A model generated the notes under the pieces. It saw nothing but the letters and a program-made list of their open reading frames with translations. It searched no databases and had not been told where the DNA came from. A DNA stretch of 61,717 nt, from assembly GCA_004297765.1 (NCBI GenBank), contig SCTZ01000046.1:1-61717 (forward strand). The letters run 5' to 3'. Source of the stretch: Chloroflexota bacterium (lineage in GTDB: Bacteria; Chloroflexota; Dehalococcoidia; FW602-bin16). A program made the position numbers and the translations under genes. Positions 1-7,125 of the stretch are shown one piece after another. Numbering within the stretch: position 1 is the stretch's first letter; each line of letters begins with the position of its first letter.

Positions 1-366
1 TTTCGCAACAACTCGGACGCGTACCTGCTGATCCAGACCCGGACGGACGACAAGTGGCTCTACGTCACGCTCTACGGCACCAAGCCCACCTGGACGGTCT
101 CGGTGGATGGTCCGTATACCTCCAACATAGTAAAGGCCGATACTAAGGTCATCAAGCAATACACGCCGAAACTGGCGAAGGGTCGAGAGGTGTGGGTGGA
201 AACCGCCGAAGACGGGCTGGACGTGACAGTGAATCGGACGGTTCGGCAGGGCGACCAGGTCATCGACAAAGATAGCATCTTCACGCGCTTCCGCCCTGAG
301 CGCAACGTGATTCTGATTGGCACCGGCGGGGCGCCAGCGCCGCCGGAGGAGATTTCTCCACAGTGA
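1..366 (+). CDS. VanW family protein with C-terminal G5-like domain (3' end only)
   Basis: The reading frame is open from the first base, so the start lies upstream of the window. The first residues (FRNNSDAYLLIQT) match the end of the VanW domain, where conserved Asn/Asp and aromatic residues are typical. The last ~60 residues (REVWVETAEDGLDVTVNRTV) resemble a G5 domain. Such proteins are exported and thought to act at the cell wall, but their biochemical role is not settled. The stop is at 364-366, 18 bp before a MerR gene on the same strand. A second VanW-type remnant lies at 6567-6818. Family assignment is fairly sure; function is not. Confidence 0.75.
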   Translation, partial: FRNNSDAYLLIQTRTDDKWLYVTLYGTKPTWTVSVDGPYTSNIVKADTKVIKQYTPKLAKGREVWVETAEDGLDVTVNRTVRQGDQVIDKDSIFTRFRPERNVILIGTGGAPAPPEEISPQ

Positions 367-384
367 CGACTTGTAGGAAACATT

Positions 385-906
385 ATGGGGAACCACGAGC
401 ACTTTTACATTGGGGAGCTAGCGCGGAAAGCCAAGCTCGGCCCCAAAACAGTTCGCTACTACGAAGAGCTGGGACTCCTGCCTGAGGCGCCACGCAGCGA
501 ATCGGGCTACAGAGTTTACACGGAGGCGGACCTACACAGGCTCCGTTTCATCCTGAAAGCGAAGCGCTTCGGTCTCTCATTGGCTGAGATTCGCGAGATC
601 CTGTCCCTGTCTCGCTTTGGAGAAACGCCCTGCTGCCGTGTCGTTGGATTGCTCAGCGACCACATTGCAGAGGTGGAGCGCTCGATCCGCGAGCTAGAGG
701 AGTTGCGGGATGAGATGGCACGTCTACGTGACTACGCTGCGGTCAGGCGGCTCCCGAGTAGCGACAGCCAATCCTTCTGCCCGATCATCGAGAGTTGTCC
801 AGAAGCCGTGGCGGCACCAGCCAGTGCAGCATCGGGTGGGCGCACGACGGACGAGCGCGGGCGCGTCAAGAACAGGAAGATGCGCACAGGCTCCTCGTGT
901 GCCTGA
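385..906 (+). CDS. MerR-family metal-responsive transcriptional regulator
   Basis: A 173-residue protein with the MerR winged-helix N-terminus (IGELARKAKLGPKTVRYYEE, residues 9-28, then the GYRVY wing), followed by a long dimerisation helix at about residues 90-115. Cysteines at 83 and 84 before the helix, and at 132 and 138 in a CPIIESC loop, follow the ZntR/CadR/MerR pattern of metal-binding cysteines, so a soft or divalent metal (Zn, Cd, Pb or Hg class) is the likely effector; which one cannot be told. The tail after residue 140 is low-complexity and probably disordered. Its likely target is the perfect palindromic promoter at 928-959, directly downstream of its stop. Confidence 0.85.
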   Translation: MGNHEHFYIGELARKAKLGPKTVRYYEELGLLPEAPRSESGYRVYTEADLHRLRFILKAKRFGLSLAEIREILSLSRFGETPCCRVVGLLSDHIAEVERSIRELEELRDEMARLRDYAAVRRLPSSDSQSFCPIIESCPEAVAAPASAASGGRTTDERGRVKNRKMRTGSSCA

Positions 907-927
907 CTTTCCTGATTGCTGGCACTC

Positions 928-959
928 TTGACATTCCAGTCGACTGGAATGTCTACAAT
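928..959 (+). promoter_or_regulatory. MerR-type promoter with 24-bp perfect palindrome
   Basis: A -35 TTGACA (928-933) and a -10 TACAAT (954-959) are separated by 20 bp, too long for normal sigma-70 use but the hallmark of MerR-activated promoters. A perfect dyad (GACATTCCAGTC followed by its reverse complement, 930-953) fills the spacer. It drives the thioredoxin-fold gene at 1043 and is almost certainly the operator of the MerR protein encoded just upstream. Confidence 0.9.
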
Positions 960-1042
960 ACTCTTGCAGCAGTTGGTGTCCTCGGGCCATTGCCCGCGCG
1001 ACGGCAACTGATTGCGCATCACGCCAATGGAGGACAGAACAC

Positions 1043-1306
1043 GTGGCACGAACTAGGAAAATCGAGGTATTCACGGCCGGCTGCCCGCTCTGTGACGAGA
1101 CAGTGCGGTTGGTGCATAGCCTGGCATGCCCGAGTTGTGACGTGAAGGTCTACGACCTTCGCAACGAGGGTTTGGAGAAAGCGCGAGAGTACGGAGTCTC
1201 CTCGGTGCCCACGGTAGCCGTGGATGACAAGATCGCATCCTGTTGCCCGCAAACCCGACCGAATGCGGACGCTCTGCGGGCTGCCGGCATCGGTCATCCG
1301 ATCTAG
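1043..1306 (+). CDS. small thioredoxin/glutaredoxin-fold protein
   Basis: An 87-residue single-domain protein. A beta strand (KIEVFTAG) leads into a CPLC active-site-like motif (C14, C17), then a second CPSC pair (C29, C32) and a conserved cis-Pro segment SVPTV. It lacks a signal peptide, so it is cytoplasmic. The GTG start at 1043 is chosen because AGGA lies 9 bp upstream and no ATG fits. The MerR-type promoter at 928-959 precedes it, so it is probably metal-induced and may act as a thiol reductant or metal-binding thiol protein in metal stress. The substrate is unknown. A hairpin terminator follows at 1326. Confidence 0.8.
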   Translation: MARTRKIEVFTAGCPLCDETVRLVHSLACPSCDVKVYDLRNEGLEKAREYGVSSVPTVAVDDKIASCCPQTRPNADALRAAGIGHPI

Positions 1307-1325
1307 CCAGCCTTCGTACGACAAT

Positions 1326-1360
1326 CGCCAGCCCTGCTCCAAACAGGGCTGGCGATACTT
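1326..1360 (+). terminator. rho-independent terminator of the MerR/thioredoxin unit
   Basis: A 12-bp GC-rich stem (TCGCCAGCCCTG / CAGGGCTGGCGA) with a 7-nt loop is followed by a T-rich tract (TACTTCTCTT), 19 bp after the thioredoxin-fold stop codon. Confidence 0.75.
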
Positions 1361-1869
1361 CTCTTCGGGAGGCCTCCTGTCTTGGACAAGAATCGCGGCG
1401 GATACATCCCGGCACTCAGATACGAGTGGCTAACTGCATCGTTCCTCAAGTACGGCGAACTGCCGAGGCTGTTCCCTCTCCCTTGCGCACAAGGGAGAGG
1501 GTCAGGGTGAGGGTTCAGCCCCTGACGCCGATGGATCGACGTCCCGACAAATGAAGATCCGGGGAAACCCTCACCCCAGCCATCTCCCTTTGCGAAGGGA
1601 GAGGGGATGGCACGTCAGCTATCCCGATGTCATCGAGACCGAAGCCCGCCCACTCTTGATCTTTCCGCTGAAGTACGTCCCTCAAAGGACACCTCACTTG
1701 CGGAACGACGCACTAACTGCGTCGTTCCACAAGTCCGGCATGCTGTCCGAGAAGACCGCCGCGGTTTCCGAAACCGCGGCGGTCTCGGGCGTTTTTCCAT
1801 GTGGGACATCGCCGCGGGGCACCATTGACTTGAGGAACGACGCACTAACGCCCCTAACAGAATAGCCTG
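1361..1869. repeat. gene-free tract of palindromic repeats
   Basis: No credible gene lies here. The tract holds the common palindrome CTCTCCCTT...AAGGGAGAG twice (around 1472-1500 and 1580-1605). It also has a perfect 11-bp stem with 5-nt loop (GGAACGACGCA 1702-1712, TGCGTCGTTCC 1718-1728). Shorter related copies of the last motif stand near 1434-1451 (ATCGTTCCTCAAG) and 1829-1850 (CTTGAGGAACGACGCA), in opposite orientations, so they bracket about 400 bp. The arrangement looks like decayed insertion or REP-type sequence. Confidence 0.6.
1754..1796 (+). terminator. strong hairpin with T-run
   Basis: A 14-bp stem (GACCGCCGCGGTTT / AAACCGCGGCGGTC) with loop CCG is followed 7 nt later by TTTTT. 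It can act as a rho-independent terminator on the plus strand, though no intact gene now lies directly upstream; it may be a relic of a deleted gene. Confidence 0.55.
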
Positions 1870-2046
1870 ATGGGTCTTGCGGCGCGGATCGTGGGGCAGT
1901 TCGAGGACCTATCCGACAATCTGGCAGGCGCAGTGCCGGAGATGATCCGTGGCGCGGGCTTCGACCAGGTTGAGGAAGTAGCACGCTACATGACGATCGT
2001 GGGCAGCCTCTCTCTGTACCGAGCACGCAAGCCGGTTTCAGGTTAA
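1870..2046 (+). pseudogene. C-terminal remnant of a class I SAM-dependent methyltransferase
   Basis: A 58-codon open stretch ends with the typical last strand and helix of UbiE/arsenite-type methyltransferases (EMIRGAGFDQVEEVARYMT, then VGSLSLYRARK). The SAM-binding half is absent and the upstream sequence is the repeat tract at 1361-1869, so this is a truncated remnant and not a gene. ATG at 1870 has no good ribosome-binding site. Confidence 0.7.
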
Positions 2047-2071
2047 CGTCCCAAACAACCGGTCTCCCATC

Positions 2072-2896
2072 CTACGCAGGTCCGACACCCCCTTCGCCCT
2101 CCTGTCGATGCACAACCGATCGTGTTGCCCGCTTGGGCCAGCCGGGAAGCAGGAGAGGCGTGCGAGCCTGATAGACCTCCCAGCGCTCCCCGAATCGGGC
2201 CGGTAGCTCACGTTCCTCGCGCCGGGCCAGGTGTACGTAGGCGAGGATGAGGATTGGGAAGAGAATCAAGGTCGGCAGCGTCGGCCACTGGATCAGGAAG
2301 CCGATGATCACGAGCAAGAACCCCAGGTACTGGGGGTGACGCACCCAGCGGTACAGCCCCCAGGTGACCAGTTCTCCCCTGGCCCGCCAGATCTGCCACC
2401 AGCCGGCGGACATGAGGGCCAGTCCGATGACGATGAGAACAGAGCTGACTGCCATTACCAGGGCCACGCCGCGCGATAGCGGCAGCAGACCAAGCCGATC
2501 GAGCAGCACGGCCCACAGATGCCCTTCTAGCCCACCGAAGCCCAGGTTCACGCCCAGCACTGAGCCCAGCAGATAGATGGTCAGCGGCAGGCCGAACATC
2601 TCAGTGAACAGGGCGACGAGGTAAGCCTCGGCCACACCCAGATGCCGCCACTGACGTCGCCGCGGGGAGCGGAGGAAAGCCAGCACGAAGGCAGAGAAGA
2701 ATACGACCGCAAAGGCCACCGCGCCCCAGTTCCCGTACCAATGCTCGCTCATGCCGGTCTCCTGGCCGGCCTGGTTGGCGCAAAGGTACGCGTAGGCGAT
2801 TGATCCCGCCACGAGCAAGACCATCAGGGCAAACACAGCCCAGGCAATCAAGCCCAGCCCCCCGCCTGTCGGCGTCAGTCGAGTTCCACCGTTCAT
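2072..2896 (-). CDS. ICMT/PEMT-like integral membrane methyltransferase
   Basis: A 274-residue polytopic membrane protein with about six hydrophobic segments. The C-terminal half carries the isoprenylcysteine carboxyl methyltransferase/phospholipid methyltransferase signature (WGLYRWVRHPQYLGFLL, later EERELPARFGERWEVYQAR), the SAM-binding region of this superfamily. The start at 2896 (MNGGTRL) is preferred over a longer reading frame because GGAG lies 9 bp upstream. A paralogue with the same length and motifs is encoded at 15593-16288. The substrate is unknown; in bacteria such proteins methylate lipids or thiols. It sits downstream of the Met-rich operon on the same strand. Confidence 0.8.
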   Translation of the reverse strand: MNGGTRLTPTGGGLGLIAWAVFALMVLLVAGSIAYAYLCANQAGQETGMSEHWYGNWGAVAFAVVFFSAFVLAFLRSPRRRQWRHLGVAEAYLVALFTEMFGLPLTIYLLGSVLGVNLGFGGLEGHLWAVLLDRLGLLPLSRGVALVMAVSSVLIVIGLALMSAGWWQIWRARGELVTWGLYRWVRHPQYLGFLLVIIGFLIQWPTLPTLILFPILILAYVHLARREERELPARFGERWEVYQARTPLLLPGWPKRATRSVVHRQEGEGGVGPA

Positions 2897-3211
2897 GAGC
2901 GATCGCTCCATGTCGGAAAATGGCCCTGTACAGAGAGCCGAGAAAGCTGTGCATCCGGAAAGCTCGCTGAACTGCGCGCGCCCCACCCCCTGGCGCGATG
3001 AATCGCGCCCCTACGGGGTTCCGCCCTGCCGTACCCATGGCGTCCTTCTGCGAAAGGACGCCACTGCGAATAGACCTGGGTTCGGCGGATGAACCGATAC
3101 GACGGGCGCCGGGCCTGTCATCGAGGTTTGACGCCCGCCGGTTGACCAGATCGTAGCTTCCTTCGGACTGTGGTGCAGCTGCCGCTACCGTCTCGTGACG
3201 AAAGCGCCAGC
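2897..3211. repeat. intergenic region with hairpin
   Basis: No gene is seen. A 10-bp perfect stem (TGGCGTCCTT / AAGGACGCCA, 3038-3063) is of the same style as the hairpin at 22703-22720 (GTCCTTC / GAAGGAC), which suggests one dispersed palindrome family. Confidence 0.5.
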
Positions 3212-4105
3212 CTACTGTCCCAGCGTCTTTGCCTGCACAAAGTCCCCGTGCCACGCATGATACCAGACCTGGCCACTGTAGGCATTGACCGATAGCATGC
3301 CGGTCACCTTACCGTCCTTCAGCGTGTGCAGCGTGTAGTAGCCGTAGAACTGATCGGATGTATGTATGGTCGAGTCGGGCTGGTACTGATCTAGCCACGC
3401 CTGGGCTGCCGCCTGAGCCTGCTCGGCCGTAACCGTCGGTGTGGTCGTCGGCGCGGTGGGCCCGTACTGACCGCCCATCATGCCCTGGTCGCCCATCATG
3501 CCGTCGGGTCCGCCCATCATCCCGTCTTGGCCACCCATCATGCCTTGGTCGCCCATCATGCCGTGGTCGCCCGTTGTTCCACCTGTGCCGCCCATCATGC
3601 CACCGTGTTCACCAGTCATGTGACCGTACTTGGTGTTCCACATCATGTTTGGACCCATCTCGGGGTGCACCGCGCCGGTGTACCGATTGATGAGTAGCTC
3701 GAAGGCACCCGTGCCGGTGCTCTTCTCCTTAACGATAGCGTAGAAGTTGTTCTGGAACTCCATGACCTCGGTGACGACCAAGTCCTTGTTGCCCATGCGC
3801 TCGACATAAGTCTGCGCCGCCTCGACAGCCTTGTCCAGGCTGATCGGCGTGCCCTGATTCTGCGGCGTCTGAGCGGCCCAGCCACCCATCATGCCGCCAG
3901 GGTCATCGCTCATCATGCCGGAGCCGCCCATCATTCCACCCGGGCCGCTCCCCATCATCCCGCCAGATCCACCCATCATACTGCCGACTGCGGTGCCGTT
4001 TTGGCCCGTGGGATCCCAGGCCGAGGCTGTACCAATCCCCGCGACGGCTAGCACTGCTACCAGTAGTGCAGCCACGACAACTAAGAACGTTCTACCGCTT
4101 TTCAT
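3212..4105 (-). CDS. secreted Met-rich protein with two PepSY-like domains
   Basis: A 297-residue exported protein with a clear signal peptide (residues 1-29, ending TASA). Two tracts of MMGG-type repeats (about 41-75 and 165-215) hold dozens of methionines and glycines, typical of Cu(I) or Ag(I) binding. Between and after them are two alpha-beta segments with PepSY-like character: SLDKAVEAAQTYVERMG...AFELLINRYTGAVHPEMG and TAEQAQAAAQAWLDQY...GMLSVNAYSGQVWYHAWHG. The gene follows the SHOCT gene by 59 bp and shares its promoter with phased CTTGATC boxes. Likely role: periplasmic or surface copper buffering. The metal is inferred from composition. Confidence 0.75.
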   Translation of the reverse strand: MKSGRTFLVVVAALLVAVLAVAGIGTASAWDPTGQNGTAVGSMMGGSGGMMGSGPGGMMGGSGMMSDDPGGMMGGWAAQTPQNQGTPISLDKAVEAAQTYVERMGNKDLVVTEVMEFQNNFYAIVKEKSTGTGAFELLINRYTGAVHPEMGPNMMWNTKYGHMTGEHGGMMGGTGGTTGDHGMMGDQGMMGGQDGMMGGPDGMMGDQGMMGGQYGPTAPTTTPTVTAEQAQAAAQAWLDQYQPDSTIHTSDQFYGYYTLHTLKDGKVTGMLSVNAYSGQVWYHAWHGDFVQAKTLGQ

Positions 4106-4164
4106 CTCCGATTCCTTTCCTCAGATCATCTGGTCGCGTTGCCTGATCGCTCTCTTTCTCCTGT

Positions 4165-4389
4165 TTAGGAGAGGTCCTGCTTGGACAACTCGAACTCGGC
4201 CTTGCTGATCTCTCCTCGGGCGTAACGCCGCTTCAGGATCTCTATCGGCGACTCAGACTGTCGAGAGCCACCGTTTCCCGAGAACGCGACTACCGCCCAG
4301 ATGACCAGCCCAATGATCACTATCCAGATAAGCCATCCGAGTCCCATGCCTAGCCCACCCAGTAATCCGAACCCGCCGAATCCCATCAT
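4165..4389 (-). CDS. SHOCT-domain small membrane protein
   Basis: A 74-residue protein. A Gly/Met-rich N-terminus (MMGFGGFGLLGGLGMG) and a single transmembrane helix (LIWIVIIGLVIWAVVAF) are followed by a C-terminal SHOCT motif (EILKRRYARGEISKAEFE). The ATG at 4389 is chosen because GGGAG lies 7 bp upstream. SHOCT proteins are common partners of membrane and metal stress systems but lack a known reaction. It is first in the operon with the Met-rich protein, downstream of the CTTGATC-repeat promoter. Confidence 0.85.
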   Translation of the reverse strand: MMGFGGFGLLGGLGMGLGWLIWIVIIGLVIWAVVAFSGNGGSRQSESPIEILKRRYARGEISKAEFELSKQDLS

Positions 4390-4506
4390 TACCGTGCTCC
4401 CTTCTCGACGATGAACGCTGCTTATTTCAGGGACGAAAAGCATCCGACTCGTCATTCTTTCATGCCTCGGTGTCGTCGTCCCGTCGTCGTTTGCCCTTCA
4501 CTATCA

Positions 4507-4562
4507 AGCATACTCCGCCAAGATCAAGGCTCAATGCGGGATCAGATCAAGGTTTGATCAAG
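4507..4562 (-). promoter_or_regulatory. response-regulator promoter with CTTGATC direct repeats
   Basis: On the minus strand CTTGATC occurs at 4562, 4551 (exactly 11 bp apart) and 4528. TATGCT, a fair -10, begins at 4512, 16 bp after the start of the last repeat. Phased 11-bp heptamers replacing the -35 are typical of OmpR/PhoB-family activators. The adjacent OmpR-type pair (4571-6432) is the obvious regulator. A matching box set precedes the 7126 operon. Confidence 0.7.
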
Positions 4563-4570
4563 AAGTGACT

Positions 4571-5713
4571 TCAGCGGGCGCGGGGGAGGGTGAAGGAGAA
4601 CACGGCTCCGTGGCCCAGCCCGCGGCTCTCAGCCCGGATTGTGCCACCCTGCGCCTCCACCAAATGCCGAGCGATCGTCAGTCCGATGCCGCTGCCTCCG
4701 GCAATTCGGGAGCGGGAGCGGTCCACCCGATAGAAGCGCTCGAAGATGTGGGCGAGATGGTCAGGGGCGATGCCAACGCCGGTGTCGGCCACGACGAATT
4801 CAACGTCGCCGGGGAGAGAGCGCAGACGAACGACTACATCACCTCCGGAGGGTGTGTAGCGCAGCGCGTTGCCCAGAAGGTTGGTCAGCACCTGGACGGC
4901 GCGGTCCTCGTCGGCGTGGACGTGCGGTGTTCCCTCCGGCATCTCCACGGCCAGGTGCAACCCTTTCTCATCGAACTGCGGCTGGAGCCGCGCTACGGCC
5001 GCCCTCACCAGTTGGTCTGGCGCCACCTGCTTGGGATGCAGCGAGATCTGCCTGGCCTCCGCTCGGGAAAGCTCCTGTAGGTCGTCAACCAGCCGCCGCA
5101 AACGCCCGGCCTCACGGTGGAGCAGCGCGAAGGTCTCCGGAGATGCCTCTACCACGCCGTCCAGAAGACCCTCGGCGTATCCCTCGATGCTCGACAGGGG
5201 CGTGCGTAGCTCGTGCGCGACATCCCCGATCAGGGCCAGACGGCGGCGCTCCGTCTCCTCCAGAGAGGCCGCCATCCGGTTGAAGCTCTCCCCGAGCTCT
5301 CCCAGCTCATCGGGCGCTCCTGAGGGTACCCGCTCGGCATAGTGACCACTGGCAATGCGATGGCTCGCCTCGGCCATTCGGCGTACCGGCCTGACAATAC
5401 GCTGGGCGAAGAGATAACTCGCCACCCCGGAAGCGATCAGCGCGGCGCCCGCTGCCAAGCGTAAAGAGAAGGTGGTGGCTTGCTGGAAGGCCTGGCTGAT
5501 GTCTGTGCCTACCGCCTGGCTCATCCCGCTCATCATGTCAGACATGCTGCTGCCCATCATCTCCGTCATGGAGCGCTCGAAGAAGACAGGCGCCAGATAG
5601 CTAACGGCCAGGAAGAGAGTGGCCACGCCCACACCAGCAACCAGCAGATAGGACAGGAACAGTTTGGTTCCGATCCCGCCCCAGTGTGTCTTGAACCCAA
5701 GGAACACGACCAT
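4571..5713 (-). CDS. sensor histidine kinase with Met-rich sensor loop
   Basis: A 380-residue kinase. TM1 is at about residues 14-36, then a short extracytoplasmic loop of about 45 residues unusually rich in Met (RSMTEMMGSSMSDMMSGMSQ), then TM2, HAMP, HisKA (DVAHELRTPLSSIEGYAEG), N box (NLLGNALRYTPSGG) and G boxes (DTGVGIAP, GSGIGLTIA). The loop has no fold large enough for a classical sensor domain, so direct Cu(I)/Ag(I) sensing through Met is a fair inference. The ATG at 5713 lies 2 nt after the response-regulator stop, so the two genes are co-translated. The locus points to a CusS/CopS-like role. Confidence 0.88.
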   Translation of the reverse strand: MVVFLGFKTHWGGIGTKLFLSYLLVAGVGVATLFLAVSYLAPVFFERSMTEMMGSSMSDMMSGMSQAVGTDISQAFQQATTFSLRLAAGAALIASGVASYLFAQRIVRPVRRMAEASHRIASGHYAERVPSGAPDELGELGESFNRMAASLEETERRRLALIGDVAHELRTPLSSIEGYAEGLLDGVVEASPETFALLHREAGRLRRLVDDLQELSRAEARQISLHPKQVAPDQLVRAAVARLQPQFDEKGLHLAVEMPEGTPHVHADEDRAVQVLTNLLGNALRYTPSGGDVVVRLRSLPGDVEFVVADTGVGIAPDHLAHIFERFYRVDRSRSRIAGGSGIGLTIARHLVEAQGGTIRAESRGLGHGAVFSFTLPRAR

Positions 5714-5715
5714 CT

Positions 5716-6432
5716 TCAGGATACACTCCCCTCCGTGTCGAATCGGTAGCCAGCGCCTCGCACAGTACGGATCCATCGAGGGCGAGAAGGGTCATCCTCC
5801 AGCTTTTTGCGCAGGGAGGCAATGTGGACGTCGACGACATGATCGTCGCCAAAGTAGTCGTGGCCCCAGACGCGCTCGAGGAGTTGCTCACGCGTAAAGA
5901 CACGGCGGGGAGCTGAGGACAGGGTCGTCAGCAATTTGTACTCGAGCGGCGTGAGGATGACCTCAACACCAGACTTGAGGACGCGGTGTCCTGCTAGATC
6001 GATGGTCAGCTCACCGAAGTGCTGGGGCGGCGCAATCTCATCCACCGCGGTGGAGCTGCGCGGCCGACGCAGCATGGCCTTGACTCGGGCGACCAACTCG
6101 CGAGGGGAGAAAGGCTTCGTGACATAATCATCGGCACCCACAGACAACCCGACGATCTTGTCGATCTCCTCGACGCGAGCGGTAAGCATGATAACGTAGG
6201 CGTCGGAGAACTGTCGCAGCCGGCGGCAGACTTCGACACCGTCTATACCGGGTAGCATCAGGTCGAGGACCACCAGGTCTGGCTGAACTTGTCGAGCCAG
6301 GGTCACGGCCTCCTCGCCATCCCGGGCGGAGAATACCTCATAGCCCTCCCGCTCCAGGTAGCTCCGAACGAGCCGGACAAGGCTCTCTTCATCGTCCACT
6401 ACCAACAATTTCGTCGCCACGGTCTCCCTCAA
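5716..6432 (-). CDS. OmpR/PhoB-family response regulator
   Basis: A 238-residue regulator. The receiver domain (residues 7-120) has the acidic pair DDEE, the phospho-acceptor in LVVLDLMLPG and the conserved Lys in VTKPFSPREL. A winged-helix DNA-binding domain follows (about 140-232; VFTREQLLERVWGHDYFGDDHVVDVHI). It is the first gene of the kinase operon. Its probable binding sites are the 11-bp phased CTTRATC repeats before the SHOCT operon (4507-4562) and the FixH-like operon (6906-6960), which flank this gene pair. A weak promoter (TTGCCC, 18 bp, TAGAAT) is visible on the minus strand near 6510-6539. Confidence 0.92.
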   Translation of the reverse strand: MRETVATKLLVVDDEESLVRLVRSYLEREGYEVFSARDGEEAVTLARQVQPDLVVLDLMLPGIDGVEVCRRLRQFSDAYVIMLTARVEEIDKIVGLSVGADDYVTKPFSPRELVARVKAMLRRPRSSTAVDEIAPPQHFGELTIDLAGHRVLKSGVEVILTPLEYKLLTTLSSAPRRVFTREQLLERVWGHDYFGDDHVVDVHIASLRKKLEDDPSRPRWIRTVRGAGYRFDTEGSVS

Positions 6433-6566
6433 TCAGCGGACTCGTCGGGCACCACCCACACGAGACCGTCTTGCTTCGCACGTACCGTCACGCACGAGCT
6501 TGCAGTACTATTCTACCTAACGCGATCTCTCAGGGGCAACGCAGGGAGGACTGTGCCCGCCCCTCC

Positions 6567-6818
6567 TCAAGATCCGCTCAAGAAGCGGCCGGTTGGCGAT
6601 AGTAGGGTTTCGAGCCGCTCCACGACTTGCCATGGCAAACTGCCCTGCTTGCCGCTTTGCAGAGCCATGTCTACTACCTTTTCTGTATCGAGCTGCACGC
6701 CCACCTGGGCTGGGGCAAGCCTCCACTCCTGTTCTCCAAACCGCAGAGCAATCGGGTTGCCCTCATACCAGGTCAGGTGAGAGCTAATCATCTTGTCGGC
6801 ATCCTGTGAAACCGCCAC
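6567..6818 (-). pseudogene. fragment of VanW-type peptidoglycan-binding domain
   Basis: An 83-codon stretch (YEGNPIALRFGEQEWRLAPA, then QVGVQLDTEKVVDMALQSGK) matches the PG_binding_4-type domain that precedes VanW in VanW/YoaR proteins. The rest of such a protein (usually over 400 residues) is missing on both sides, so this is a gene remnant. The remaining bases of 6433-6905 hold nothing else I can support. Confidence 0.55.
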
Positions 6819-6905
6819 GATCGCTTCTCAGGCTCTTCCCTTGAGGGTGCCAGCCTGGCTGTGGAATCGTTTCCACTCATTCGAGCATACTGTTGCCGAG
6901 TTGAC

Positions 6906-6960
6906 TCTAATCAAGACTTAATCTCCCCTTCATCAGACTTTAACTCATATCAGCTATAGT
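6906..6960 (+). promoter_or_regulatory. phased-repeat promoter for the FixH-like/polyferredoxin operon
   Basis: Heptamers TCTAATC (6906), CTTAATC (6917), CTTCATC (6928) and TTTAACT (6939) stand at exact 11-bp phase. TATAGT (6955-6960) follows 16 bp after the start of the last one. This is the same layout as the SHOCT promoter at 4507-4562, so both are probably controlled by the 5716-6432 response regulator. Confidence 0.6.
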
Positions 6961-7125
6961 TCTCTATGAAGTCTAGTGCTGTGTGTTACTCGTGACCTGA
7001 CAAAAACGTGCGCATCGGTCGAATCGGTTGGATCCGACTGATAGGTCGAATCCAGCGGATAGGCATCAGCTCAGCAGTCGCAGAACACTAGAGGCAAGCA
7101 ACGAAGGAGGAGATATATAGAAACG

